Below are positions 1-9,136 of a DNA stretch of 48,059 nt, in pieces. A program made the translations under genes and the position numbers. The notes beneath the pieces are model-generated. The model made no database searches. It saw nothing but the letters and a program-made list of their open reading frames with translations, and was not told the DNA's origin. The DNA is taken from the NCBI GenBank assembly GCA_937899725.1, contig CALCCA010000125.1:1-48059 (forward strand), read 5' to 3'. The DNA is from an uncultured Halomicronema sp. Lineage in GTDB: Bacteria > Cyanobacteriota > Cyanobacteriia > Phormidesmidales > Phormidesmidaceae. The stretch's first letter is position 1; each line of letters starts with the position of its first letter.

Positions 1-510
1 TAGGCCGCGATCGCCTCCTCATATCGGTCTAAGTTACCCAGCGCAATGCCTTTGTTGCAGAGTGCTACATCTTTGTCGGGTTTGACCGCTAAGGCCGCGT
101 CATAGGCCGCAATCTCTTCTTCATATCGACCTAAGTTACCCAGCGCAATGCCTTTGTTGTTGAGCGCTGCGTGGGCGTCCGGTTGGAGCGCGAGGGCCGC
201 GTCATAGGCCGCGATCGCTTCCTCATAGCAACCCAATTTATCTAGTACACAGCCTTTGTTGTTGAGCACTCCATAGTCGTCGGGGTTGAGCGCTAACGAC
301 GCATCATAGGCCGTGATCGCCTCCTCGTATCGCCCTAAGTTAGCCAGCACAAGCCCTTTGTTGTAGAGCGCTTCGTATTTGTCGAGGTTGAGCGCTAACG
401 ACGCATCATAGGCCGCGATCGCTTCCTTTTTGCGGTCTAAGGCCAATAGCGCCACACCTTTGTTGTAGAGCGCTTCGTGCTTGTCGGGTTTAATCGTTAA
501 GGCGGCGTCG
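1..510 (-). repeat. Tandem 102-bp repeats encoding TPR units
   Basis: The motif TAGGCCG recurs at positions 1, 103, 205, 307 and 409, an exact 102-bp period. Each unit codes for one 34-residue TPR. The DNA itself is highly similar between units, not only the protein, which suggests recent duplication or gene conversion within the coding sequence. Confidence 0.9.
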
Positions 511-2537
511 CAGCAAGCAACAGTCTCTTCAAGCAAGTTCGCAACATAAAAAGAGCTACCCAGCTTGTAAAGATAGATATCAGCGATCAAACCTGAGGGC
601 TCCCTCTCTTTCAGAGAGGTGACTTTGTTTTTGGCTGCTTGCAAACGGTCTTTTTTTTGATTAGCTGAACATCGTTTGCTCTGATAGTACGCAGCCACAA
701 ATTGAGCAAGTCCCTTAAAATCCTCACCATCATTTAAACATGCAGTAATCGCACGATCTATTTTAGGTTTGGTTAAATCGAAGTGGGTGGCATTGTAATC
801 GTAATCAATGGGGTCTTCCTCTAAAACAGCCCAACCGTATTCAATAGCAGGACGAATCGTGATCAGGAACTGACGAATGGGATATCTCAGGTGAGGATGC
901 TCAGCCAAGTCAGATTCTGCCATTACTGCTTGCAGAGGCAATTGCACCAACAGGGCTTGCCGGAGGTAAGTGGCTTCTAACAAATGGCTTAGCCAGGTAT
1001 TATGGGATGTCGGCTGTTGAGTGAATAGCAAATAATAAAGATACTCAGCTCGCAATTCTCGCCAGTCGGGATTTTCATATTTTTCCGAGGTGGCGGTGCT
1101 AGCAGGGACGACCTGATCAGATTTTGCTTTAAAGTATCGCGCCAGTAAATCGTGGGCACGTTCAAACATCGGCTGATTTTCCTGCCAGAGCGAGGCTCGG
1201 AAAACATCACGGGCAACATCATCCACCCGTAATCGCCCCTTTGCCGTCGGCTCTACAAAGGTTTGCTCTTTAAGCCAGGCAAAACAGGCCGTCTGAGTTT
1301 GCGCTGAGCGATTGCGAAAAGTAGGAGGCGAGATCTGCAGCTGCTGAGCGAGCGATTCAATCAGGGTGGCATCAAACCAACGGCAGCAAGCCGCTGTTTG
1401 AGCTAACTGTTTCGCCTTCTCCTGCATCTCAGGGGACAGATGATTTACCAAAAACGTCGCTAAATCTTGGGTCAGCGAATTCAAGGTGATCGCTTGGGGC
1501 GTCTCGCGAATTTTATTCAGGTAATACGGCCAGCCTTTGGTGACTTGATAGATCCGCTGTACCGTTGCGGGGTCTGTGATATCAATTTCTGCCAGGTATT
1601 CCTGAGTTTGTTCAGGCGTGAACTTCTCTGGCCCATAACACTTCACGCATGCTCGATTTTGTTGAAGGGTCGCCCATTCCTGACGTCTCAGCAGGTGATA
1701 GCGTCCGGCAACGACGACTCGAATAGGATATTGCTGCAGATTAGTATTACTCAGCAAACTTTGCCACAGCCAGGTATCGATGGTCGCGAGGTCGGCTTTT
1801 TCATAGGTATCCAACATTAAGATGATGGGCTTCTGCTCAGACCACTGGCCGAGGCTAGCGACAAACGCCTCCGTTAGTCGAGGCAAAGGGTTTAGCAAAA
1901 GTTCTTGCAGGTCACGTTTTTCACGAGTCGCCCGATGAGCTTGCACCAAACTCTGAATGCGGTCTTTTTCAGAAAGGGCTAAGGTCGCCCCATCCACAAC
2001 GGCATCAGTCCCTTTGCTGGCAGTCATTAAAGCTCCTCCAACTATCGGATTGCCGGTGGCAGTGGCAGCAGCCCCACCAACCTGTGCCAGCCCTTGAAGC
2101 AGCTGTTTCACAGTACCGAGCTGTTCCGGGCTGACACCGCCCTTGCCGTCAGGCGCTTCTCGCTGTAGTTGATGAATCGCATCAAAGTATTGGGTGTAGC
2201 GGTCTAAAAATGGGTCGCGCTGATTAGCAAATCCACGGCCAAAAAAAGATGGATTTAAGAACTGATTTTTTAGCAATCCATGCAGTTTTTGCATCAAGTC
2301 TACGGGCGTGTCGATGCCTTCAGTGAATCCAAAAGCGATTGGACTATCGGCGACGAGAGGAATCGCGGCTGTGGTGAAGTCTTGAACGATCTTTTTAAGT
2401 AACGTCGATTTCCCAACGCCACCAATGCCCCAGACATGAAATAAGACTGGACTTTCGACAGGCGTTGTCAAAGCAGCCTGGAGTTCCTTCAAAAAGTCTT
2501 CTGCTTCTGGGCGAGAAACGTAGGGTTGCTGAAGCAT
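1..2537 (-). CDS. STAND-type P-loop NTPase with C-terminal TPR array (3' end cut by window edge)
   Basis: The minus-strand frame is open from the ATG at 2537-2535 to the left edge, about 845 codons with no stop, so the protein continues outside the window. An in-frame TGA lies just upstream of this ATG, so it is the most upstream ATG available. A Walker A loop (GIGGVGKST, residues about 37-45) is followed by a Walker B-like strand ending in LMLDTYEKAD near residue 240. These are typical of NB-ARC/STAND ATPases. A helical middle region follows, and from about residue 680 there are 34-residue tetratricopeptide repeats with the pattern A-I-A-A-Y-D-A-A-L-A-L-P-D. STAND proteins usually carry an N-terminal effector domain; here the NTPase begins almost at residue 1. 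By family, it is a ligand-triggered ATPase scaffold in signalling or defence; the partner is unknown. Function beyond NTPase plus TPR is inference. Confidence 0.85.
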   Translation of the reverse strand, partial: MLQQPYVSRPEAEDFLKELQAALTTPVESPVLFHVWGIGGVGKSTLLKKIVQDFTTAAIPLVADSPIAFGFTEGIDTPVDLMQKLHGLLKNQFLNPSFFGRGFANQRDPFLDRYTQYFDAIHQLQREAPDGKGGVSPEQLGTVKQLLQGLAQVGGAAATATGNPIVGGALMTASKGTDAVVDGATLALSEKDRIQSLVQAHRATREKRDLQELLLNPLPRLTEAFVASLGQWSEQKPIILMLDTYEKADLATIDTWLWQSLLSNTNLQQYPIRVVVAGRYHLLRRQEWATLQQNRACVKCYGPEKFTPEQTQEYLAEIDITDPATVQRIYQVTKGWPYYLNKIRETPQAITLNSLTQDLATFLVNHLSPEMQEKAKQLAQTAACCRWFDATLIESLAQQLQISPPTFRNRSAQTQTACFAWLKEQTFVEPTAKGRLRVDDVARDVFRASLWQENQPMFERAHDLLARYFKAKSDQVVPASTATSEKYENPDWRELRAEYLYYLLFTQQPTSHNTWLSHLLEATYLRQALLVQLPLQAVMAESDLAEHPHLRYPIRQFLITIRPAIEYGWAVLEEDPIDYDYNATHFDLTKPKIDRAITACLNDGEDFKGLAQFVAAYYQSKRCSANQKKDRLQAAKNKVTSLKEREPSGLIADIYLYKLGSSFYVANLLEETVACCDAALTIKPDKHEALYNKGVALLALDRKKEAIAAYDASLALNLDKYEALYNKGLVLANLGRYEEAITAYDASLALNPDDYGVLNNKGCVLDKLGCYEEAIAAYDAALALQPDAHAALNNKGIALGNLGRYEEEIAAYDAALAVKPDKDVALCNKGIALGNLDRYEEAIAA

Positions 2538-2739
2538 TGCGTTGGGGGTAGGGGAATGTCCTCATAATTTTAGCCTTGGTCGTAAAACCGAACACTCAGT
2601 GATGACAAGAGAGTACGGATAGCTATGACATTGACAACAGCCTGATTTGCCAATCAAAAAAGTCGAGAGTAATCAAGCCAGCTTTCAACACGTTCATCAA
2701 CTTTGATGCTTCAATACGAAGGTTACGGTTACGGAATCC

Positions 2740-3549
2740 TTGTCTAAATTGATGCAGCCCACTATCGACTCACTCCCCCCTGTGCCCAAGCCCCGATCGC
2801 GCTTCCGCTGGGGCCGATATGTGGCATTAGCGGGGGCGATCGCAGCCTTAATCATCCTGTTTAGCAACACCCTGTGGCCCAATCGCTACCTCGCCTCTTG
2901 GATGTTTGGTGATGCTTTCTTTAAGGTGCAGACCACCGAAAAAGTCGTCGCTCTGACCTTTGATGATGGCCCCGACCCGCGCTACAGCGCTGCGATCGGC
3001 GAGATTCTGCAAGACGCCGGAGCCAAGGGCACCTTTTTTGTCATGGGCCGCCATGTGGAGCAGCATCCCGAAGTTGTGCAGACCCTCATGGCCCAAGGCC
3101 ACGAAATCGGCAACCACACCTGGAGCCATCCCAGCCTGCGGATGATGTCGCCTGCCGCCATTCGCGAAGAACTCGACTCCACCGATCGCCTACTGCGCGA
3201 CCTCAACTACACCGCGCCGATTCCCTTTCGTTCGCCCTACGGCCACAGCTTGTTTGTGTTACCCCACATCCTTAAACAGCAGCAGCGGGCCAACGTCTTG
3301 TGGACGGTGCAGATGAACGACTGGAAACCCGAAGAGCCCGACGTCATGATGGAGCTGCTAGCGCCCAAATTTGCCAACGGCGCGATTATTCTCATGCACG
3401 ACGGCGACGGCGAATCAGAGGGCGCCGATCGCAGCAACACCGTCATTTTGGTGCAGCAAATTTTAGATAAGTATCAGGCCGAGGGCTATCGGTTTGTCAC
3501 CGTATCCGAACTGCTTGACGTGGGACAGCCGATTCGTCATTGGTTCTAA
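2740..3549 (+). CDS. Polysaccharide deacetylase (NodB homology domain), membrane-anchored
   Basis: A 269-residue carbohydrate esterase family 4 protein that removes acetyl groups from N-acetylated sugars in cell wall or envelope polysaccharide. The motifs are in order: TFDDGPDP (73-80, catalytic base and metal Asp), NHTWSH (metal ligands H126 and H130), RSPYG (164-168), a WTVQMNDW segment (about 188-195), and LMHDG (218-222, catalytic His). One hydrophobic helix at about 27-46 acts as an uncleaved anchor or signal, placing the catalytic domain outside the cytoplasmic membrane. The annotated start is TTG; an in-frame ATG at 2752 is equally possible and neither has a strong ribosome binding site. 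It is divergent from the STAND gene and followed by an unrelated transketolase-like gene. Confidence 0.9.
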   Translation: MSKLMQPTIDSLPPVPKPRSRFRWGRYVALAGAIAALIILFSNTLWPNRYLASWMFGDAFFKVQTTEKVVALTFDDGPDPRYSAAIGEILQDAGAKGTFFVMGRHVEQHPEVVQTLMAQGHEIGNHTWSHPSLRMMSPAAIREELDSTDRLLRDLNYTAPIPFRSPYGHSLFVLPHILKQQQRANVLWTVQMNDWKPEEPDVMMELLAPKFANGAIILMHDGDGESEGADRSNTVILVQQILDKYQAEGYRFVTVSELLDVGQPIRHWF

Positions 3550-3726
3550 TTTGGCCCCCCTCGCGTTTTTTTAACCGGCTCTTGATGGACGGAGGGACGC
3601 GATCGCTCTAGATTAATACGGTAAATAGTAATGTTTTCTTAATAGACCGACTCGAATATGAAAGGATAAGGATCGCCTCACCCGCCCAGCAGACTTTTTT
3701 ACCGTAGTTCACCCAGGTTCGCCACC

Positions 3727-5628
3727 ATGACAAAATTCCCTATTGATCTCAGCGCTTATAAACGCCTTACCCTTGATCCCGCCGTGCCGACCCTGACCGA
3801 CGAGCAGCGTGCCGCCCTCCAAGCCAACGTCGAATTGTGCCGCGATGCGATCGTCTTTTTCACCGCGACCGGTGCCGCCCGAGGCGTCGGGGGTCACACG
3901 GGCGGCCCCTACGACACCGTGCCCGAAGTGATGATTTTGGACGCCCTGTTTCGGGGTAATGAAGCTGCGTTTGTCCCCACTTTCTTTGACGAAGCCGGAC
4001 ACCGCGTCGCCACGCAGTATTTGATGGCCACCTTGAACGGGGATCTGCCCGCCGAGAAACTGATGCTGTATCGGGCCGCCCATGAAGGGTTACCGGGGCA
4101 CCCCGAGTTGGGGCTGACGCCAGGCGTGAAGTTCAGTTCGGGTCGATTGGGGCACATGTGGCCCTATGCCAATGGTGTGGCGCTGGCGAATCCTGGTAAG
4201 ACGGTGTTTTGTCTCGGCTCTGATGGCGCTCAGCAAGAGGGCGACGATGCGGAGGCCGCGCGGCTGGCAGTCGCAAATCACATCAACATTAAGCTGCTGA
4301 TCGACGATAACGACGTCACCATCGCCGGTCACCCTTCGCAATACATGGGCGGCTACAGCGTCAAACAGACCCTCGAAGGTCACGGGCTCACCGTGCTTGA
4401 GGGCGATGGCGAAGACCTGGATGGCCTCTACGCCAATATCTGCAAGGCCATTAATACCCCTGGCCCGATCGCGATCGTCAACAAGCGGGCCATGGCTGTC
4501 GGCATCGACGGTATCGAAGGCAGCACCCACGGCCATGATGTGATCCCCGTTGATGCGGCCTTGAAGTACCTGGAAGCCAAAGGTCACAGTGAAGCTGTGG
4601 CGTTCCTCAAAGGCATCGAGAAGCCGAAAAACACCTACGAATTCTTGGGCTCCTCCGACAAACTGGGGTCGAACCGCAACGTCTTTGGTGACGCCGTCGT
4701 CGAAGTGCTGAGCGGCCTGGATGAAACGACGCGCAAAGAGAGCGTGCTCGTCGTCGATAGCGATCTGGAAGGCTCTTGTGGATTGGCCCAAATTCGCAAA
4801 GCCCACCCCGAAATCTTTATTAGTGGCGGCATTCAAGAGCGGGGCAACCTCTCAGCCGCTGCCGGTTTCGGCATGGAAAAAGGGAAGCAGGGCATTTTTG
4901 CCACCTTTAGCGCCTTCTTAGAAATGTGTATTTCTGAGATCACCATGGCCCGGCTGAATTACTCCAACCTGCTCTGTCACTTTTCCCATGCGGGCATTGA
5001 TGACATGGCCGACAACACCTGTCACTTTGGCATTAACAACATGTTTGCCGACAACGGGCTGGATGACAGCTACGAAACTCGTCTTTACTTCCCCGCTGAT
5101 GCCAATCAAATGAAGGCGGTGGTGAAAGCGGTGTTTAACGATTCGGGGATGCGGTTTATCTTCTCGACTCGCTCTAAAGTACCGATGGTGCTCGATACCG
5201 ATGGCAATGACCTATTTGGTGGCGACTACACCTTTACCCCTGGTAAAGACGAGGTGATTCGCGAAGGGTCGGCGGGCTATATTGTCACCTTTGGCGACTC
5301 GATTTATCGAGCGTTGGACGCCGTGGAACGCTTGAAGCAGGAAGGCATTGAAGTCGGCCTGATCAACAAGGCCACGCTAAACGTGATTGACGAAGACATG
5401 ATGGCGAAAGTGGGCAAAGCGCCCTTCGTGCTCGTCACGGAATCTTTTAACCGCCGCACCGGCCTAGGCAGCCGCTTTGGTTCCTGGCTGTTGGAGCGGG
5501 GCTACACGCCGAAGTTTGCCTTCCTCGGCACCCACGAAGAGGGCTGTGGGGGGCTATGGGAGCAGTTCCCCCATCAGGGCATTGATCCCAGCGGCATCAT
5601 GGCCAAAGTCAAAGAGCTGATGGCGTAA
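3727..5628 (+). CDS. Divergent transketolase-like, thiamine-diphosphate-dependent enzyme
   Basis: A 633-residue protein with transketolase architecture: an N-terminal ThDP-binding half, a central pyrimidine-binding domain and a C-terminal domain. The ThDP/metal motif runs from GSDG (164-167) to DNDV (194-197). The GGIQERGN segment supplies the expected catalytic Glu at about 371, and an HAGIDDMADNTCH segment resembles the substrate-binding region of transketolases. The amino-terminal signature GGHTGGPYDTVPE differs from the usual GHPG-type sequence, and the length is shorter than canonical cyanobacterial TktA (around 670 residues). It is therefore probably a paralogue, not the Calvin-cycle transketolase; the substrate is unknown. 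It stands alone with an inverted repeat downstream. Confidence 0.8.
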   Translation: MTKFPIDLSAYKRLTLDPAVPTLTDEQRAALQANVELCRDAIVFFTATGAARGVGGHTGGPYDTVPEVMILDALFRGNEAAFVPTFFDEAGHRVATQYLMATLNGDLPAEKLMLYRAAHEGLPGHPELGLTPGVKFSSGRLGHMWPYANGVALANPGKTVFCLGSDGAQQEGDDAEAARLAVANHINIKLLIDDNDVTIAGHPSQYMGGYSVKQTLEGHGLTVLEGDGEDLDGLYANICKAINTPGPIAIVNKRAMAVGIDGIEGSTHGHDVIPVDAALKYLEAKGHSEAVAFLKGIEKPKNTYEFLGSSDKLGSNRNVFGDAVVEVLSGLDETTRKESVLVVDSDLEGSCGLAQIRKAHPEIFISGGIQERGNLSAAAGFGMEKGKQGIFATFSAFLEMCISEITMARLNYSNLLCHFSHAGIDDMADNTCHFGINNMFADNGLDDSYETRLYFPADANQMKAVVKAVFNDSGMRFIFSTRSKVPMVLDTDGNDLFGGDYTFTPGKDEVIREGSAGYIVTFGDSIYRALDAVERLKQEGIEVGLINKATLNVIDEDMMAKVGKAPFVLVTESFNRRTGLGSRFGSWLLERGYTPKFAFLGTHEEGCGGLWEQFPHQGIDPSGIMAKVKELMA

Positions 5629-5702
5629 GGCTCCGCGATCGCCGCTGCCAGTCCCATCGATCATGTCGGTGCCGCAGGTGATCGCACCAAACATCCCATC
5701 AG

Positions 5703-5742
5703 AACACAGCCGGGATCGCTGAAACGCGGTTCCGGCTGTGTT
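5703..5742 (+). terminator. Perfect 11-bp hairpin after the transketolase-like gene
   Basis: Arms AACACAGCCGG (5703-5713) and CCGGCTGTGTT (5732-5742) are perfectly complementary around an 18-nt loop, 75 nt after the stop. There is no long T-run, so it may be a weak or factor-assisted terminator. Confidence 0.55.
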
Positions 5743-5843
5743 GTGTTGCGGCGTTTCAAGATTTGCAAGGGTCTATTGCGTTTTAAGGCGGTTCGTAATG
5801 AGCTGATGGAGACTAAAAAGATAGTCGCACTTTAAATTTACTG

Positions 5844-6134
5844 ATGTCTAAAGAAAAAGCGCTCGATTTCCTTAAGCAGGCTGCGGATAGTTCGGCCCTC
5901 TCTGAACAAGTCAAAGCGGCGGATCAAAAGGCGGAAGTGATCGATTTGGCCAAGCAACAGGGCTACGAATTTTCAGAAGACGATATGACCAAGGCGGTTC
6001 CAGTCATTCAGGAAAAGCCGGGCTTTTTTGGCGAGCTGGCGCAAGCAGTGTTAGAACTCTTTGCCCCCGCCCATGACGACTATCCGGCGACGGGGGTACA
6101 ACCCTATACCGGCATGCCCACTCGCAAAGGCTAG
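5844..6134 (+). CDS. Nif11-like leader peptide family protein
   Basis: A 96-residue protein. The N-terminal half (MSKEKALDFLKQAADSSAL, then the IDLAKQQGYEFSEDDM stretch at residues 33-48) matches the Nif11 domain found in nitrogen-fixation-associated proteins and in leaders of ribosomally made peptides. Past residue 60 comes a hydrophobic helix-like stretch (about 61-74) and then a Pro/Gly/Tyr-rich tail. There is no Gly-Gly cleavage motif after the leader-like domain, the tail has no Cys, Ser or lanthipeptide-like core, and no modification or export gene is adjacent. So it is more likely a stand-alone Nif11 protein than a RiPP precursor. It is a single gene, convergent with the protease gene that follows. 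Confidence 0.8.
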   Translation: MSKEKALDFLKQAADSSALSEQVKAADQKAEVIDLAKQQGYEFSEDDMTKAVPVIQEKPGFFGELAQAVLELFAPAHDDYPATGVQPYTGMPTRKG

Positions 6135-6161
6135 ATCGCGGTTACGCCGCGCTTGTTTCAG

Positions 6162-6188
6162 GAGTGATGTCTGATGTGGGCATCACTC
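6162..6188. terminator. Hairpin between convergent genes
   Basis: GAGTGATG (6162-6169) and CATCACTC (6181-6188) form a perfect 8-bp stem with an 11-nt loop in the gap between the Nif11 gene and the convergent protease gene. Possible bidirectional terminator; no T-run. Confidence 0.4.
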
Positions 6189-6250
6189 TCAAGGTTATAC
6201 AGCCAACGCAACCAGCTTAAGGATCAGGTGTTGGCCATGCCACCCCCCAA

Positions 6251-9136
6251 CTAGAGCCCCAACAGCGGCGCCGACAAAACTCGTGCAATGCGATCGCGGG
6301 TATCTTCGAGGTGCGCTTGGGTGGTGACTTCCATGCGGCCGCCATACTGCGAGAGCGTATCGGTCACATCCTGCTCCATTTGCCGCAGCTGATAGCGGGC
6401 CAAGACGCGGGCATCTTCTGGGGCACCTAGCGTCGAGAGCGTCGCCACAAACTCATTAAAGCTTTGGGATAACAGCGCATCGGCAAACGTGCGCCGTAGC
6501 ACCAGATTCGACAAGATATTCAGATGATGCCGCTGCAGCCCACGCCGCAGACTCGACACCGCTGGGGCATCCTCTGCCGTGGTGACTTCAGACCAGACGC
6601 TTTGATAGAGCGATTCGTAGAGTTCGGCCAGGGTGAGCACATCTTCGGCTTCAGTCTTAAACTCCACATCGCGCACGCGAGCTAGGCGATCAGATAAAAA
6701 GAGGTCGCTCAGAGCGAGGCTTTGAATGCCCAACACTCGCTCATAAATTGGATAGTCAAGCGGGTAGCGGGTCAGTGACACGCCCCAATGCCGCCAGCGA
6801 TCAGGGGCCAACTGGTTAATGAGCCGTGACGAAAACTCAAAGGCATCGGCAGCAAACACCTGTTCTTTGAGCGCCACCAACGCCTCGCGTTGTTTCGCCG
6901 CCGAGATCGGTTCAAAAGGGGTGCGATCGCGATTTTCCCACGGGTTTAATCGGCGGAAGCTCTGCCCGCCGATGTAGTCAGTCAGCGTGAGCGTATTGTT
7001 GAAAAAGTAGCCGAACACCAGGTCGACCCGACGGCGCAAACTGCCATAGCCTTCACCGGGGGCGACCGAGAGACGATTTAGACGATCCCAAACGGCCTGG
7101 GCGTTATCCAACTGCCATTTGGCATATTGCATCGGGTCATTGCTGAGATCCCAGGCGCGCGATTCCGGATCAATGAAGTCAAAGATGTCTTCATCAGTGG
7201 CGTAGATCAACGCGGGCTCGGTGCTGCGCCGCAGAATGCCACTGAGCATCTGCTGCTCTGCGCGTCGCAGGGGCGAGGGGGGCGCTTGACGATAGCCATA
7301 TTCGATCGCCCAGAGATCGTAGGGACCGAGCCGAGTCGGAAAATAGTCGCCTTGAGGCGTGCCCGCCGGGGCAATATTAGGCGGAAAGTAATCCATAACC
7401 GAACTCACCAGACCCTGCGTCTGAGTGATGGCGGGATCGTTTAGGTCACTCGGAGACAGCAGGCGGCTACCGGCAAAGTTGTGGCGCAGCCCCAGGGTAT
7501 GCCCAATCTCATGCGCTGTCAGCGCCACCAGATATTGCTGAATGTAGCTATCGAGCTGCTCGCTCGAAAAGTTAGCGCCCGACAAAGTCGCCAGCGCTAA
7601 GGCCCCAAAGGCATGCTGTTGACCGCTGAGATAGCCCGCACACTGATCATCGGTCAGGCGCTCTGACAGCGGCGGGGCTGTCATCGCTTGCGCCTGCTCG
7701 AGCCCAGCTTCGCCCCCGCGCTGTAGTGCCGCCCACTGTAGGTACCACGCTTGTGATCGCTGACCACAGAGCTGCATATAAAATTCGGCTTCGGGCAAAG
7801 CATCGAGCCCCTGTGACTGATACTGCTGCCGCAGCACGCGCACCACATTGGCATCCAAAATCACGTCGGCGTCTAAAATTTCCCCCGTCAGCGGATTCAC
7901 CCGCGAGGGGCCAAAGCCCAACGCCCACATATTGAGCGAGTCTGACCACCGCACCACGTTATAACGCACGTCAGACGCATCCCAATCCGCGTTGTCGGGC
8001 ATCTGCCGAGCTTCAATCGCATTTTCAAAGCCAGCAGCGGCGAAGGCCTCATTCCACAGCAAGATCCCTTTAGTCAGCGACTCGCGATATGCCGGAGGCA
8101 CGGTGTTTTCGACCCAAAAAACAATGGGCGCCTTCGGGGGCGACATCGCCGCGTGGGGATCTTGTTTCTCTAGGTGCCAGCGATTGATGTAGCGCACAAA
8201 CGAGTCGTTGCGTTCTGACTGCACCGGCGCGCGAAACACCGTGGGAAAATAGCCCACGCGCTCATCTGCCGGGCGGGGTTCAAAGCCATTGCTAGCCGGT
8301 AGCGCCGACAGCCCGTAATGCACGTCTAGCGAGAATCCGCGACTGTCGGGGATGCCATCTAGCACTAACCCAAACAGCCCCGCTAGCGGATCACCCGGAA
8401 TGCCCCCGCCGGAAAAGGCCACCATCGAGCCAATTTCCAAATTGTTGGGAAACATCGACAGGGCATCGAGGCGCGAGAGTTCGGGATTGCGGCTATAGCC
8501 CCCTAGCACCCAGCTCAAAGACTGCGTCAGGTTGGCCAAATCTCGATCCATGATCAGGTTAGACAGATCGATCAGCTGGGCCTGCGTGGTGGGATCGATG
8601 CTGACTACATCGATCGCAAAAATAATGGAATCGCTGAACGAACTATCCTGCAGGCGCTGCTGCCAGCCCTCACCGCCAGGATTGCGAATGTAGGTATTGG
8701 GCACGACGACTTGCAGGCGATCGCCCGCCATGGGGCGAAACTGGATAAGCAAATCGTTGATGGGCCAGCCGCGAAACAGACCGGCTTCGCCCACGCCTGA
8801 TTCCAACGTGGCGGTCAGCAAAAAGTTACGATTCAGCTGCGCTGGTGCGATCGCCAGATAAGCTTTACCTTTTTCGACATCGCTATACAGCGTGAAAAGT
8901 CCCGTTTGAACTTCGAGATTTTCCGTCAAGGTTTCAAAGGGCTGCAGTGATGCGGCCGCATCATCCTCCAGCGCTGTGGGGCCGTCCATCTCAACCGCTT
9001 CGATCGGAGCTTCCTCGCTCTGGGCATAGGCTCGATGGCTGATGCTTGTTCCGGTCGCCAAAGCCAACACAGCAGTGAGAAAGATTCCTAGCAGACATAG
9101 CGCTAAGAATTGAACGAAACGAATCTGACGAACCAT
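6251..9136 (-). CDS. Secreted zinc-dependent metalloprotease (DUF5117/DUF4953-like)
   Basis: A 961-residue protein using the ATG at 9136, which has GGCAGGAG just upstream; a TTG 21 nt earlier is less likely. A signal peptide is clear: a basic start, a hydrophobic core at about 9-28, and an AYA-Q cleavage site near 38/39. The metzincin zinc motif HEIGHTLGLRH (H542, E543, H546, H552) is followed by a Met-turn SSVMDY near 581. The family consists of large exported proteases of unknown substrate. The C-terminal 350 residues show no motif I recognise. It is single-gene, convergent with the Nif11 gene. The protease class is secure; the biological role is not known. Confidence 0.88.
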   Translation of the reverse strand: MVRQIRFVQFLALCLLGIFLTAVLALATGTSISHRAYAQSEEAPIEAVEMDGPTALEDDAAASLQPFETLTENLEVQTGLFTLYSDVEKGKAYLAIAPAQLNRNFLLTATLESGVGEAGLFRGWPINDLLIQFRPMAGDRLQVVVPNTYIRNPGGEGWQQRLQDSSFSDSIIFAIDVVSIDPTTQAQLIDLSNLIMDRDLANLTQSLSWVLGGYSRNPELSRLDALSMFPNNLEIGSMVAFSGGGIPGDPLAGLFGLVLDGIPDSRGFSLDVHYGLSALPASNGFEPRPADERVGYFPTVFRAPVQSERNDSFVRYINRWHLEKQDPHAAMSPPKAPIVFWVENTVPPAYRESLTKGILLWNEAFAAAGFENAIEARQMPDNADWDASDVRYNVVRWSDSLNMWALGFGPSRVNPLTGEILDADVILDANVVRVLRQQYQSQGLDALPEAEFYMQLCGQRSQAWYLQWAALQRGGEAGLEQAQAMTAPPLSERLTDDQCAGYLSGQQHAFGALALATLSGANFSSEQLDSYIQQYLVALTAHEIGHTLGLRHNFAGSRLLSPSDLNDPAITQTQGLVSSVMDYFPPNIAPAGTPQGDYFPTRLGPYDLWAIEYGYRQAPPSPLRRAEQQMLSGILRRSTEPALIYATDEDIFDFIDPESRAWDLSNDPMQYAKWQLDNAQAVWDRLNRLSVAPGEGYGSLRRRVDLVFGYFFNNTLTLTDYIGGQSFRRLNPWENRDRTPFEPISAAKQREALVALKEQVFAADAFEFSSRLINQLAPDRWRHWGVSLTRYPLDYPIYERVLGIQSLALSDLFLSDRLARVRDVEFKTEAEDVLTLAELYESLYQSVWSEVTTAEDAPAVSSLRRGLQRHHLNILSNLVLRRTFADALLSQSFNEFVATLSTLGAPEDARVLARYQLRQMEQDVTDTLSQYGGRMEVTTQAHLEDTRDRIARVLSAPLLGL

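Noticed and set aside
1-510. Regularly spaced repeats suggesting a CRISPR or satellite array
   Set aside because: The period is 102 bp, a multiple of three, and the units translate in one open frame as 34-residue TPRs.
3714-3729. GCCACCATGA around the transketolase-like start resembles a Kozak sequence
   Set aside because: Coincidence in a bacterial gene; no cloning-vector sequence is present around it.
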